DNA from: Gimesia sp.
GTDB taxonomy: Bacteria > Planctomycetota > Planctomycetia > Planctomycetales > Planctomycetaceae
Assembly (NCBI RefSeq): GCF_040219335.1
Contig: NZ_JAVJSQ010000020.1
Span: 124,001-188,000, forward strand
Direction: 5' to 3'
DNA: 64,000 nt
A program made the translations under genes and the position numbers. Of the stretch, positions 17,201 through 25,562 are shown piece by piece (position 1 is the stretch's first letter; each line of letters opens with the position of its first letter). The notes under the pieces were generated by a model, which was not told the origin of the DNA, searched no databases, and worked only from the letters and a program-made list of their open reading frames with translations.

Positions 17201-18442
17201 TCAGTCCTGCTTGAGTTGCCCGTAGGTATGCTGCGCGGAAGCGATCACGGTGACTGTCTCGTCGGTCTGCAGCAGGCGGCGGATCTCTGCTTCATCCTCC
17301 AGAGGGATGATAAACAGATCTTCGACCCGGTCACTGTCCGCCTGGCTTAACAGACAGACCAGCGCCCAGTCACCCGCCAGCGCCAGTTGGGTCGCAGCTA
17401 CCAGATCCAACGGCAGTTTGTCGCGAAGTGGTTTGATGGCATCCAGTGGTTCATGACAACTGGCCAGCAACTGCATGCCCTCACCAAAGTCGGTGTCGAT
17501 TTGAGTCAGTAGCACAACGCGACCATCTTGCGTCACCAGATTGCGTGCCGTCTCAAGTACGCTTCCCAGCTGATTCCACTGGTGCCCCGCTGGTCCACTC
17601 TCTATGGCAACCAGGATCATCTCGGCTTTATATTCCGGCTCGACGCGCCAGACACGATCGAGCAGTTCCTTGCCTTTTCGAAATGCAGCTTCCAGGCTGC
17701 CAAAAATAATATCCGCAGCCTGTTGACCGCCGGCAGGAATGACCTGCAGACTGTATTGTAGTCCCAGCATCCAGCCCACTTCATCGATCAACTGCCGCAG
17801 GGGCCGACTGTCGGACGGAGTCAGCTCACGGTGCGACTGCCCTCGACTTCTAACGATCGCTTCCATTGAGGAGAAGCCGGGATACAGCGAACTGCCGCCC
17901 CCCGCATATCCGATGAGCGGATCGTAGCCGACTTTTTCGATCGGCAGAATAAAATCCGCTTCCAGCAGATGGCGGGAGAGGTAAATGCGTTCGCCTCCTG
18001 TCGACGTGCCCAGGTATCCGAGATCGTCTTGAGACTCAGGGTTGTGGACGACCCAATTCGCCTGTTGCTGCAACTCGTCTGATACCGAGTTCTGGAGTTC
18101 CGATGCCCCGCTCTCGGAATCAATGGCGGACTGTAGAATCGTCAGATCTTCGATTGAAATCCCGCATTTGGAAAGATACCCCCAGACAGCATTGATGATG
18201 GCCCCGGCTTCCGGTGCCTGCGGATCAACCAGGATGGTTATTTTATCTCCCGACACAATTGCCAGATTGAGAGGCGGGAGTTCCAGTGGGCTGTTCAATG
18301 CCTGCTGCATCTTCTGCTTCACATCAGACAATGGTTCGGGCGACTGATGGTAGCAGATGACTCTTTCGGACGGGATTTCACATTGGAAATCCCCAGTCTG
18401 ACCATATTTCAGTTCAATTTTGACAGTATCCGTGAGCGACAC
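17201..18442 (-). CDS. LarA-like (lactate racemase domain) protein lacking catalytic His
   Basis: A 413-residue protein resembling the nickel-dependent lactate racemase family. The first domain contains IVSGDKITILVDPQAP (63-78) where LarA has the conserved D-K-T-R loop. The second contains VGYDPLIGYAGGGSSLYPGF (171-190), matching the family's G-x-x-G-G-x-x-x-x-P-G stretch. Several residues needed for racemase activity are not visible: the Arg of the D-K-x-R loop, the His of the usual G-x-H-R motif (here LQSAIDSES) and the His before the G-x-x-G-G motif (here YDP). It may thus have another activity or be a binding protein. No larB, larC or larE lies nearby. The motif comparison is from memory. 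Confidence 0.65.
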   Translation of the reverse strand: MSLTDTVKIELKYGQTGDFQCEIPSERVICYHQSPEPLSDVKQKMQQALNSPLELPPLNLAIVSGDKITILVDPQAPEAGAIINAVWGYLSKCGISIEDLTILQSAIDSESGASELQNSVSDELQQQANWVVHNPESQDDLGYLGTSTGGERIYLSRHLLEADFILPIEKVGYDPLIGYAGGGSSLYPGFSSMEAIVRSRGQSHRELTPSDSRPLRQLIDEVGWMLGLQYSLQVIPAGGQQAADIIFGSLEAAFRKGKELLDRVWRVEPEYKAEMILVAIESGPAGHQWNQLGSVLETARNLVTQDGRVVLLTQIDTDFGEGMQLLASCHEPLDAIKPLRDKLPLDLVAATQLALAGDWALVCLLSQADSDRVEDLFIIPLEDEAEIRRLLQTDETVTVIASAQHTYGQLKQD

Positions 18443-18670
18443 AACTTGATCCTGACTGACGCAACAACACTGGCTGATCCGATATGACGCATCGAATCAG
18501 GGATTCTGGTTGTTGATTTAAGTGAAATCGGGTGACACACTGAAATGTTAGCGGTTTAGAGGTGATTTCTACAGGAATTGTGATCACAATATTAGAATAA
18601 CATTGCAGATTGCAGTTCAGAGACCCGACCAGTTTCTTGAACAGCGCCTGTTTTTTCCGGAAAGGTCATC

Positions 18671-19258
18671 ATGACAGAAGACGATCAATTAATGATTCGA
18701 ATTCAAAGTGGTGACCAGCGCGCCTTCGATGAGCTCGTGGAAAAATATCAGGGCCCCCTGATTGGTTTTTTTTTCCGAAACACCCGCGACTCCCAGCTCT
18801 CTGAAGACCTGTCCCAGGAAACGCTGCTGCGGGTCTACAACCAGTCGTGGGATTATCTGCCCCAGGGACGGTTCCGGGGCTGGATGTATCGAGTGGCCCG
18901 CAATCTGATGATCGACAGCATCCGCCGACAGTCGCATGATGCCCTGATCAAAGCATATACGGGAAAAAAACAGGACGAAGATGATTCCCTGAACCGACTG
19001 GCCAGCGAGGTCGTCTCGCCGGAAGAGAAGGCAAATATCAAGGAATTAGCGTTGATTGTAGATGAACTGCTGGGAACAATTCCTGAAGACCAGCGACTGA
19101 CCTTCACACTGCATCATTATTCCGAACTGACCCTGAATGAGGTCGCGGACGTCATGGAAACGAACCTGGCCACGGCCAAAAGCCGTCTGCGGCTGGCTCG
19201 CGAGAAACTGCGGGAAAAACTGAAACTGATGGGCGTCACTGGCCCACAACAAAATTAA
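18671..19258 (+). CDS. ECF-type RNA polymerase sigma factor
   Basis: A 195-residue sigma-70 family factor with regions 2 and 4 only. Region 2 (about 12-85) has FDELVEKYQGPLIGFFFRN, SEDLSQETLLRVY and GWMYRVARNLMIDSIRR. Region 4 (about 130-185) has the helix-turn-helix LTLNEVADVMETNLATAKSRLRLAREKL. There is no anti-sigma gene beside it. The next gene, 120 bases on in the same direction, is PspA-like, which hints at a role in envelope stress (inference). GGAAAGG precedes the ATG by about 7 bases. Confidence 0.92.
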   Translation: MTEDDQLMIRIQSGDQRAFDELVEKYQGPLIGFFFRNTRDSQLSEDLSQETLLRVYNQSWDYLPQGRFRGWMYRVARNLMIDSIRRQSHDALIKAYTGKKQDEDDSLNRLASEVVSPEEKANIKELALIVDELLGTIPEDQRLTFTLHHYSELTLNEVADVMETNLATAKSRLRLAREKLREKLKLMGVTGPQQN

Positions 19259-19378
19259 GAAATTTCGAACTTAAAAAAAGATATGAACCCACCGGCAACC
19301 GATTGCGTTGGTGTGAGCGGGCCTGGGAAATCGCATCCATTTTCATCAATTAACTGAAACAATACGGAGAAGAGGGGA

Positions 19379-19933
19379 ATGAGCTATTTCAGCCGGCTCA
19401 CTGATATTGTGACCTGTAATTTGACTCATCTGCTGGAAAACGCAGACGATCCCATTCAGGAAATCGAGCAGATCATAGCCGAAATGAAAGAAGGCCTCGC
19501 AGGCGCTAACCGCAGCGTGAAAACTGCGACCTCCAACGAACGGGCGATTCAACAGGATCTGGAAGAACATCAGCAGCAGATCTTTCAATGGAAAGAGGCA
19601 GCCAAGAATGCCCTGGCGCTGGGTGATGAAGCGGAAGCCCGCAACTCCCTGGTCCGAAAACAGGAGATCGAAGATCTCAAAGCCGGTCTGGAACAGCAGC
19701 ATCGGGCAGCAGTCGCAACCCGCGAACATTTGACAACCACGTTGCACGCCCTGGAAGCCAGACTGGCCGAAGCCCGACGTAAGCAGGTGGAACTGACACA
19801 GCAGGCGGGGATCAGCGACGCTCCCACCGAGGAAGCGACTGAGGCTCCGGAACCGGAATCGACGGTCACTCCCTCCCGCTCCGAGCAGATCGACTCAGAA
19901 CTGGCTGAATTAAAGCGGGAACTGGGACAATAA
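19379..19933 (+). CDS. PspA/IM30-family coiled-coil protein
   Basis: A 184-residue, highly charged helical protein of the phage-shock-protein A family. It begins MSYFSRLTDIVTCNLTHLLENADDPIQEIEQIIAEM, the typical amphipathic first helix followed by the D-P-x-x-x-I-x-x-x-I-x-x-M pattern. A long coiled coil fills residues 25-145, and the end is Glu/Pro/Thr-rich. It is shorter than E. coli PspA (about 220 residues), missing part of the last helices. Family members bind stressed inner membranes and keep the proton gradient. It follows the ECF sigma gene in the same direction, so it may be a target or co-regulated gene. Confidence 0.82.
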   Translation: MSYFSRLTDIVTCNLTHLLENADDPIQEIEQIIAEMKEGLAGANRSVKTATSNERAIQQDLEEHQQQIFQWKEAAKNALALGDEAEARNSLVRKQEIEDLKAGLEQQHRAAVATREHLTTTLHALEARLAEARRKQVELTQQAGISDAPTEEATEAPEPESTVTPSRSEQIDSELAELKRELGQ

Positions 19934-20379
19934 CAACACGCCCCGTCCGCTGGCCCGGATTCGCGTCAAACTCCTCGATTTCGACAGGCACCATAAATCC
20001 GGCATAACCAGTTGAACTGGTTAGATTTAGGATAACCGAACCACCTTCAATCTGGACAGATGGTTCGAATGAGAAATTGTTTCTGAAGAAACCGCCAATC
20101 AGCAAGAAGGTACTTGCAACAGACCGGTTCTCATTTAGAATAAAAATAGATAAATAAAGGGGTTCGGAAGGTTTCAGCCTTGAACCGTCACTATCAGCCA
20201 CGAGGCTGGAGCGACCGGTGCGGCTGGCATTATTCACCGAATCCGTATCTTCTTCGCCAAGGCATTCGTCTACCGTTTTTCAGGTTTAATCGGACTGAAA
20301 TTCCCGAGACAATTGTCCGATGACGAATAACACAACTTCATTTCTCAATTTACATCATTGATGTCGGAGTCGCGCCACC
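19934..20379. other. Long intergenic region with a possible minus-strand small gene or repeat
   Basis: About 445 bases between the PspA-like and HTH-linker genes. A minus-strand frame of 123 codons (20237 down to 19866) runs through it into the end of the PspA-like gene. Its translation has alternating hydrophobic stretches (SVASTFLLIGGFF, SVILNLTSSTGYAGFMVPVEI) that look more protein-like than a random frame. It has no clear ribosome-binding site and overlaps a real gene. It could be a small beta-rich protein, a decayed gene or a dispersed intergenic element; undecided. Confidence 0.3.
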
Positions 20380-21912
20380 ATGGCCAAAAAGTACCTGAAC
20401 CTCGAAGAAGCAGCAGCGCAGCTGGGCATGGAAACTGAAGAACTCAACCGCCTGCGGGAAGCGGGCGACATTAGAGGCTTTGCCGACCGGGGTGCATGGA
20501 AGTTCCGTCTGGAAGATATTGAAGAACTGGGGCGAACCCGGCAGGCAGATTCGGATCCCGCCATTCCCCTGTATACCGAAGATGCGGACCTGGAAGACGA
20601 CGACCTGTTCGATTCCGGAATTCTGGACGAAGAAGAAATCTCCGCAGAATCAGACAGTGTAATTGATGAAGACGAAGTCGGTGAGCAGGCGACTGTGATT
20701 CGAGGCAGTGTCCATGACGATGATGATGAGCCAGTTGAATTAAGCAGCTCTGACAGCGATGTTCGTTTAGTAGTCGACGAAGGCGATGATCTGCAACTCG
20801 ACAGCGAGCCCGAACTGGTAGCCGTCGGCGAAGACTCCGACAGTGATGTTCGCCTGACCGACGATTCGGGCATCGACATGAGCAGTGACAGCGATGTGAA
20901 GCTCGTAGATGCCGATGCGGAACAGGATGAGGAACTCATGGATCTGGATCTGGGAAGCGACAGCGATGTGAAACTCGTTGCTGACAACTCCAGCCCGATG
21001 GGTAGCGAAAGCGACGTCGCCCTGGTGGGCAATGACGACCTGGAACTGGTCAGCGACAGTGATGTCGCTCTGGTTTCAGATGAAGGCGACGATTCATCCA
21101 TCCTGGCCGAAGACAGTGGCATCTCACTGGCGTCGGACAGTGGTATCTCCCTGGCCGGTCCGCTGGACAGCGGGATTTCTCTCGAAGGTGCAGATGAAAG
21201 TGGGATCTCACTGGGGGGAGACGATGACAGTGGTCTCTCGCTGGCCGATGATGAAAGCGGCATCTCACTGGAAGACGATACAGGCAGCGATATCTCGATT
21301 ACAGCCGACAGTGGAATCTCGCTGGAGCCGTTCGATGCTGAAGAAACCAATCCTATGATGGCATCCGGCGCGAGCAAAGATGCGACCATGGAAATTCCCG
21401 CGCTGGATGATGACGATGACAGCAGCTTCGACCTGTCTGCCGATGATTCGAACGCGGATACCAGCGTACTGATGCTGGATGACGAAGGCAGTGCCGGTGG
21501 GTCTTCCGGATCCGTCATTCTGGACTCCGATGAAGATGGTGAATCCGGAATTTTTGATGAAGACGACGACTTCGCCAGCGACGACGGCATGTCGGATGTC
21601 TTTGATGAAGACGAAGATGACTTCGACGACATCTACGACGCTGACGACGACGACTTCGACGATTCATTCCAGAGTGGAGAAAGTCACGCCGAGTTTGTAG
21701 CGCCCGCTTCCTTTGCTGGTGGACGTGGTGCTGCGATGGCCGCTCCCGAACCGGAGTGGGGTGTTGGCACCTTCGTCGCTCTGGGCTTCTCAACCGTGCT
21801 GATGTGTCTGTGCGGCGTCATGATGTATGACCTGGTCCGCACGATGTGGCACTACGACGATCCGTCCACATTCAGCTCGACTCTGCTGGATACTTTCGGC
21901 GGCTTGTTCTAA
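20380..21912 (+). CDS. Excisionase/MerR-type HTH protein with acidic repeat linker and C-terminal membrane anchor
   Basis: A 510-residue protein in three parts. Residues 3-50 are a winged helix-turn-helix of the excisionase type (YLNLEEAAAQLGMETEELNR, then RGAWKFRLEDIEEL). Residues 60-440 are extremely acidic and repetitive: six S-D/E-S-D-V-x-L-V/T units between 124 and 233, then about eight D-S-G-I-S-L units between 245 and 315, then Asp/Glu runs. Residues 462-487 form one membrane helix (FVALGFSTVLMCLCGVMMY), followed by a short tail. The DNA-binding head would lie in the cytoplasm, tethered by a long flexible acidic arm. I do not know a characterised homologue. It could be a membrane-tethered regulator or a DNA-to-membrane anchor. 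A strong terminator follows. Confidence 0.8.
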   Translation: MAKKYLNLEEAAAQLGMETEELNRLREAGDIRGFADRGAWKFRLEDIEELGRTRQADSDPAIPLYTEDADLEDDDLFDSGILDEEEISAESDSVIDEDEVGEQATVIRGSVHDDDDEPVELSSSDSDVRLVVDEGDDLQLDSEPELVAVGEDSDSDVRLTDDSGIDMSSDSDVKLVDADAEQDEELMDLDLGSDSDVKLVADNSSPMGSESDVALVGNDDLELVSDSDVALVSDEGDDSSILAEDSGISLASDSGISLAGPLDSGISLEGADESGISLGGDDDSGLSLADDESGISLEDDTGSDISITADSGISLEPFDAEETNPMMASGASKDATMEIPALDDDDDSSFDLSADDSNADTSVLMLDDEGSAGGSSGSVILDSDEDGESGIFDEDDDFASDDGMSDVFDEDEDDFDDIYDADDDDFDDSFQSGESHAEFVAPASFAGGRGAAMAAPEPEWGVGTFVALGFSTVLMCLCGVMMYDLVRTMWHYDDPSTFSSTLLDTFGGLF

Positions 21913-21940
21913 ACTCGCAGTCGAACATTGATCTACATAT

Positions 21941-21978
21941 ACAGACCGCAGGTCACAGTTACCCTGCGGTCTGTTTTT
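21941..21978 (+). terminator. Rho-independent terminator of the HTH-linker gene
   Basis: Perfect 12-bp stem ACAGACCGCAGG / CCTGCGGTCTGT with a 10-base loop and a T-run, 29 bases after the stop codon. Confidence 0.9.
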
Positions 21979-22128
21979 ATGCGCAGTTGAAGCTGCAAAG
22001 ATGAAAAATTTCCCCCTTCTCAGGAGATCAATCTGGTCTGGGTGGGAATCAGGTCAGGCAGATCGATATAATCAGATCTGGTAAGTTTCAAATCGTATCA
22101 TTCGTTTTCAATACTATCTGGTGTTTTT

Positions 22129-23190
22129 ATGCTGAACTGCAAATCGCTGCTCGTATTTGTTCTCCTCGCTCAATTTTCCGTCTCCCCTGCCCTGGCACAG
22201 GAACGTGAGTTAACATATCGCGATCGACGTCCACAGGAATACAAGCTCACCGCACGGGCCAGCGAAATCGATCCGCGTGCCAAAGAACATCCGGAGATTG
22301 ACTACGTCTTCGAAGCCAAAGGGAAAGTTCAGGACCTGGAACACGCCGTGGTCGATACACGGAAAAAGCCACGGGGTAAACTGGTCATCTGGCTGATGGG
22401 ATATAACAGCCAGCTGTTTGATGGCCTCTCTAAATTAGGTTTTCACGCAATTCAGGTCCATTATGCAAACCGCTGGTTTTCTAAAGTCTGTCGCGAGAAT
22501 CCGGTTGGCGAGACCTGCCGGGGAAATGTGAGGCTGGAAGCTGCAACCGGCGAGGACTTTAGCGATCAGGTTTCCATCCCAAAGCCCGATGGTATGAAAG
22601 AGCGGGCACTCCAGTTCGTAAAATGGCTGGCGAAAAACAATCCCCAGGGAAAGTGGGACTATTACCTGACTCCCGACGGCAACGATCTGCGCTGGGATGA
22701 TGTGATCATGGCGGGAAGTTCGCATGGTTCCACCACCGCTGCCCGTTTTGCCAAGCATCAAAAGGTGAGCCGGGTCGTGATGTTCTGTGGTCCCCGCGAT
22801 CAGTATCAGAACTGGCAGTCCCTCCCCTCAGCAACTCCGACGAATCGATACTTTGGATTTTCCCATGTGCTGGACGGTGGTTGGACCGGCGACCATTACT
22901 GTCGTTCCTGGGAGCTGATTGGTCTCAATGAATACGGACCGATTGTCAACGTCGATCAGTCAAAGCCTCCTTATGAAAATACACGGCGGCTGATCACCGA
23001 CTTCGATGTCAAAAACAATACCCGCCGCGCCCACTCTTCCGTCGTACCTGGTGGCAGTGCTGGTAAGAATGCGAAAGGCCAGTACATCCACGAACCAGTC
23101 TGGCTGTACCTGTTTACGCAACCAGTCGACAAAGTTGGCAAGCCGGTCCCATTGGATCCGGGTTGTGAGAAAAACCAGCGTGACAGCTGA
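22129..23190 (+). CDS. Secreted alpha/beta hydrolase
   Basis: A 353-residue exported protein with a signal peptide (LLVFVLLAQFSVSPALA, residues 6-23). The alpha/beta-hydrolase nucleophile elbow is GSSHG (196-200, Ser198) after the strand DDVIMA, and an oxyanion-side strand KLVIWLMGYNS lies at 84-94. The catalytic Asp and His are less certain: candidates are Asp in VLDGGWTGDHY and His in RRAHSSVVPGG. It resembles the BPSS1187-like esterase group, a comparison from memory. The HAD gene follows 11 bases after the stop codon, so the two may be co-transcribed, though no shared pathway is evident. Confidence 0.72.
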   Translation: MLNCKSLLVFVLLAQFSVSPALAQERELTYRDRRPQEYKLTARASEIDPRAKEHPEIDYVFEAKGKVQDLEHAVVDTRKKPRGKLVIWLMGYNSQLFDGLSKLGFHAIQVHYANRWFSKVCRENPVGETCRGNVRLEAATGEDFSDQVSIPKPDGMKERALQFVKWLAKNNPQGKWDYYLTPDGNDLRWDDVIMAGSSHGSTTAARFAKHQKVSRVVMFCGPRDQYQNWQSLPSATPTNRYFGFSHVLDGGWTGDHYCRSWELIGLNEYGPIVNVDQSKPPYENTRRLITDFDVKNNTRRAHSSVVPGGSAGKNAKGQYIHEPVWLYLFTQPVDKVGKPVPLDPGCEKNQRDS

Positions 23191-23201
23191 GAGCTGAAGC
23201 C

Positions 23202-23810
23202 GTGATTAAGGCCGTTATTTTTGATCTGTATGGAACTCTGCTGGAACTCACGCAGGACCACAGACCTTTTTTACAAGTGGCGAAACACTGTACGTCGCTG
23301 AGTGTTCAGGCAGCCATTCACAAAGCACTGATCAATGATTGCCCTACCCTGAAAGCCTATGCCAGTCTGCTCCGGTTGAAGACACAACTCAACCTGGAGG
23401 GACTGGAACAGATCCTTGCTGATGACCTGCTCAAGGTGAGGCTCTTTCCGGATGTGCTCTCTGCATTAGAAAAACTTCAAAGCCAGCAGGTGAAAACTGC
23501 GGTCATCTCCAATTTAGCCACGCCTTACATCCGCCCCTTCGATGCGCACAATCTTCGCACTCACTTTGATGTTGTTCTCTTCTCATGTGAATGCGGTCTC
23601 TCCAAACCTGATCCTGCGATTTATCAACGGGCCATCCAGCAACTGATTTTAGCCCCTGAAGAAATCCTGATGGTTGGCGACAGCTATGCTTCAGATGTTC
23701 TCGGACCAGCGACAGCAGGCATCAAGGGCATTCATCTCGTGCGTTCGAGTGAAGACAGTTCTGCTACAGCTGTGATCTCTGGTTTGGAGTCACTGTTCGA
23801 TTTTATCTGA
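23202..23810 (+). CDS. HAD superfamily hydrolase
   Basis: A 202-residue phosphatase- or dehalogenase-type HAD protein starting at GTG. All four motifs are present: FDLYGTLL (nucleophile Asp, with Tyr as in haloacid dehalogenase-type members), VISNLATP (motif II), the Lys in CGLSKPDPAIY (motif III) and VGDSYASDVLGP (motif IV). The cap is small and helical (C1 type). It follows the alpha/beta hydrolase gene by 11 bases and converges with the methyltransferase gene (22 bases between stops). Confidence 0.88.
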   Translation: MIKAVIFDLYGTLLELTQDHRPFLQVAKHCTSLSVQAAIHKALINDCPTLKAYASLLRLKTQLNLEGLEQILADDLLKVRLFPDVLSALEKLQSQQVKTAVISNLATPYIRPFDAHNLRTHFDVVLFSCECGLSKPDPAIYQRAIQQLILAPEEILMVGDSYASDVLGPATAGIKGIHLVRSSEDSSATAVISGLESLFDFI

Positions 23811-23832
23811 CTGGAACTGCCCCATACGAAGC

Positions 23833-24657
23833 TCAACTCTGAGGTAAACGTCCCCAGACCTGCACGATGCGGGGTAAGCCGGTAACGGTTCGCTGGTCTG
23901 CAGCAAACGCATTGAGTTCATCCACGATCTGGTCAATTTCCTCAGAGGATGCCAGTCCGTCTGCCAGAACCGCATCGGCAATGTTCTCCATCGTCAAACC
24001 GTTGAGCAGTTTGACTTCACCAGTCAGCCCCGTAGGTTGCACGACTGATACCTGAATGGATTCCAGCCCGCAGTCCATGACAAGCACAGGCAATCGCTGC
24101 CCGATATGCGGATCACCGCCCCGGTTCTGAACGACGGTGCAATACAGTTCATAGAACCTGCGAAACGCACCAGTTTCCGGCCAGGCAAATGAGCCACTCA
24201 AGTCGATGTCCTCCAGCGCCAGGATTCCTCCCGGACGTAACTGGTTTAGAAAAGAACTGAGAACCGCTTCCGGATTGCTGAGATGAGTCAGCACAAAACG
24301 GGAATAAACGACATCATATTCCGGCGGGCCTGCAGCATCCCGCACATCGACCTGACGATATTCCAGGTTGGATAAACCCAGGTCACGTGCTTCCTCTTGC
24401 GCGACGGAGAGTTTGGTGGCATCAAGATCAATGCCGACAGCCCTACCCGCGGGAGCAATGCGGCAAGCCAGTTCGCGCGTCACATCTCCTCCGCCGCAAC
24501 CCACATCCAGACAATTTAGACCATCAACCAGCTCCAACCGATTCAAAAACGAGGAAGTGCTCTCCAACATGACACGCGACAGAACCCGTAATCGTTCCCG
24601 ACCAGGCAGACCACCTCGAATGGCATAATGTGGAGTCTCAGTCATCCGTGTATCCAT
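23833..24657 (-). CDS. Class I SAM-dependent methyltransferase
   Basis: A 274-residue methyltransferase of the UbiE/type-11 class. Motif I is LDVGCGGGDVT (about 49-59), the acidic residue after strand 2 is in AVGIDLDATKL, and post-motif residues VDVRDA and VYSRFVLTHLSNPEAVL follow. Substrate unknown. The start at 24657 is taken, but an ATG four codons in (24645) is equally possible; neither has a strong ribosome-binding site. Confidence 0.85.
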   Translation of the reverse strand: MDTRMTETPHYAIRGGLPGRERLRVLSRVMLESTSSFLNRLELVDGLNCLDVGCGGGDVTRELACRIAPAGRAVGIDLDATKLSVAQEEARDLGLSNLEYRQVDVRDAAGPPEYDVVYSRFVLTHLSNPEAVLSSFLNQLRPGGILALEDIDLSGSFAWPETGAFRRFYELYCTVVQNRGGDPHIGQRLPVLVMDCGLESIQVSVVQPTGLTGEVKLLNGLTMENIADAVLADGLASSEEIDQIVDELNAFAADQRTVTGLPRIVQVWGRLPQS

Positions 24658-25034
24658 CCACTATTGAATTAATTGGTGTGCATTCTTTTCGAATGCATGC
24701 TCTGCGACCTCAGCAAAATAACGTAAACCGTCGCCAGCGACCACCTTCTTTTTGAGAAGAGGGGGGGGGATCCGTGCCCAAAGATGACTCACAGCGAAAC
24801 TTCTAAGGTAAAAACCAGTAGAGCAAACGGTTAATTCCCACCAGCCAGTTACTTACATCAAATTCCCGGTACGCGCCACTTACAATCATGACGACTGAGA
24901 ATCAGAATACTCTGAGTTTATTCAGAAAATCAGAAAAAACTATGTAGTCTGCCTGCTTCATCTGGAATGTAGTTAGAAGGGGCCCTCTCCTATTGGATTT
25001 GAGACACTGAAGTAGATCATATACAGGCCTACTG
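24658..25034. other. Intergenic region with a nine-G tract
   Basis: About 375 bases between the divergent methyltransferase and sigma factor genes; promoters for both should lie here. A run of nine G residues occurs at 24761-24769. No gene or hairpin of note. Confidence 0.4.
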
Positions 25035-25562
25035 ATGAATGAAGTTATCGTCAACAATGAGTTCTTTCAGCTGCTGTTACAGCATCAGGGGCCCTTGCAC
25101 GCTTACGTACTTTCCCTGGTAGGTAATACTACTGATGCCCGAGATTTACTGCAGGACATCAATCAGTGTCTGCTCGAAAAACGGGACACCTTCACCCCGG
25201 ACAGTAATTTCCTGGCCTGGTCTCGCAAAGTTGCTTTTTACAAGATCCAGTCATACTGGCGTGACAAACACCGTAACCGCCTGCTGTTCGACGACGAGTT
25301 ACTCAACAGCATGTCCGAGACCATCGACAGCCTGCCCGATCTATATAACGAGCAGATCGAAGCCCTCAAATCTTGTATCAACCACCTGCCTGCTGACAAA
25401 CAGACCATGATGCAACAACGCTACGGGCAATTCATGCCTCTCAAACAAATTGCTGACTACTGGGGAAAATCGGAAAAAGCGATCAGCGTCATGCTCTTGC
25501 GGATACGCTTGCGGCTTCAGGATTGCATCCAGAAAACACTCTCTGCAAGGCCCCGCATCTGA
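25035..25562 (+). CDS. ECF-type sigma factor paired with FecR
   Basis: A 175-residue sigma-70 family factor. Region 2 has ARDLLQDINQCLLEK and SNFLAWSRKVAFYKIQSYWRDK; region 4 has a helix-turn-helix around LKQIADYWGKSEKAISVMLLRIR. It matches the style of planctomycete/verrucomicrobial sigma factors found next to FecR proteins. Its TGA overlaps the ATG of the FecR gene (TGATG at 25560-25564), so the two are translationally coupled, the usual arrangement for a sigma factor and its membrane regulator. Confidence 0.9.
   Translation: MNEVIVNNEFFQLLLQHQGPLHAYVLSLVGNTTDARDLLQDINQCLLEKRDTFTPDSNFLAWSRKVAFYKIQSYWRDKHRNRLLFDDELLNSMSETIDSLPDLYNEQIEALKSCINHLPADKQTMMQQRYGQFMPLKQIADYWGKSEKAISVMLLRIRLRLQDCIQKTLSARPRI

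Noticed and set aside
20355-21632. A 425-codon Ser-rich minus-strand frame opposite the HTH-linker gene.
   Set aside because: Its Ser runs are the complement of the Asp/Ser codon repeats of the real gene; there is no family signature or start signal.
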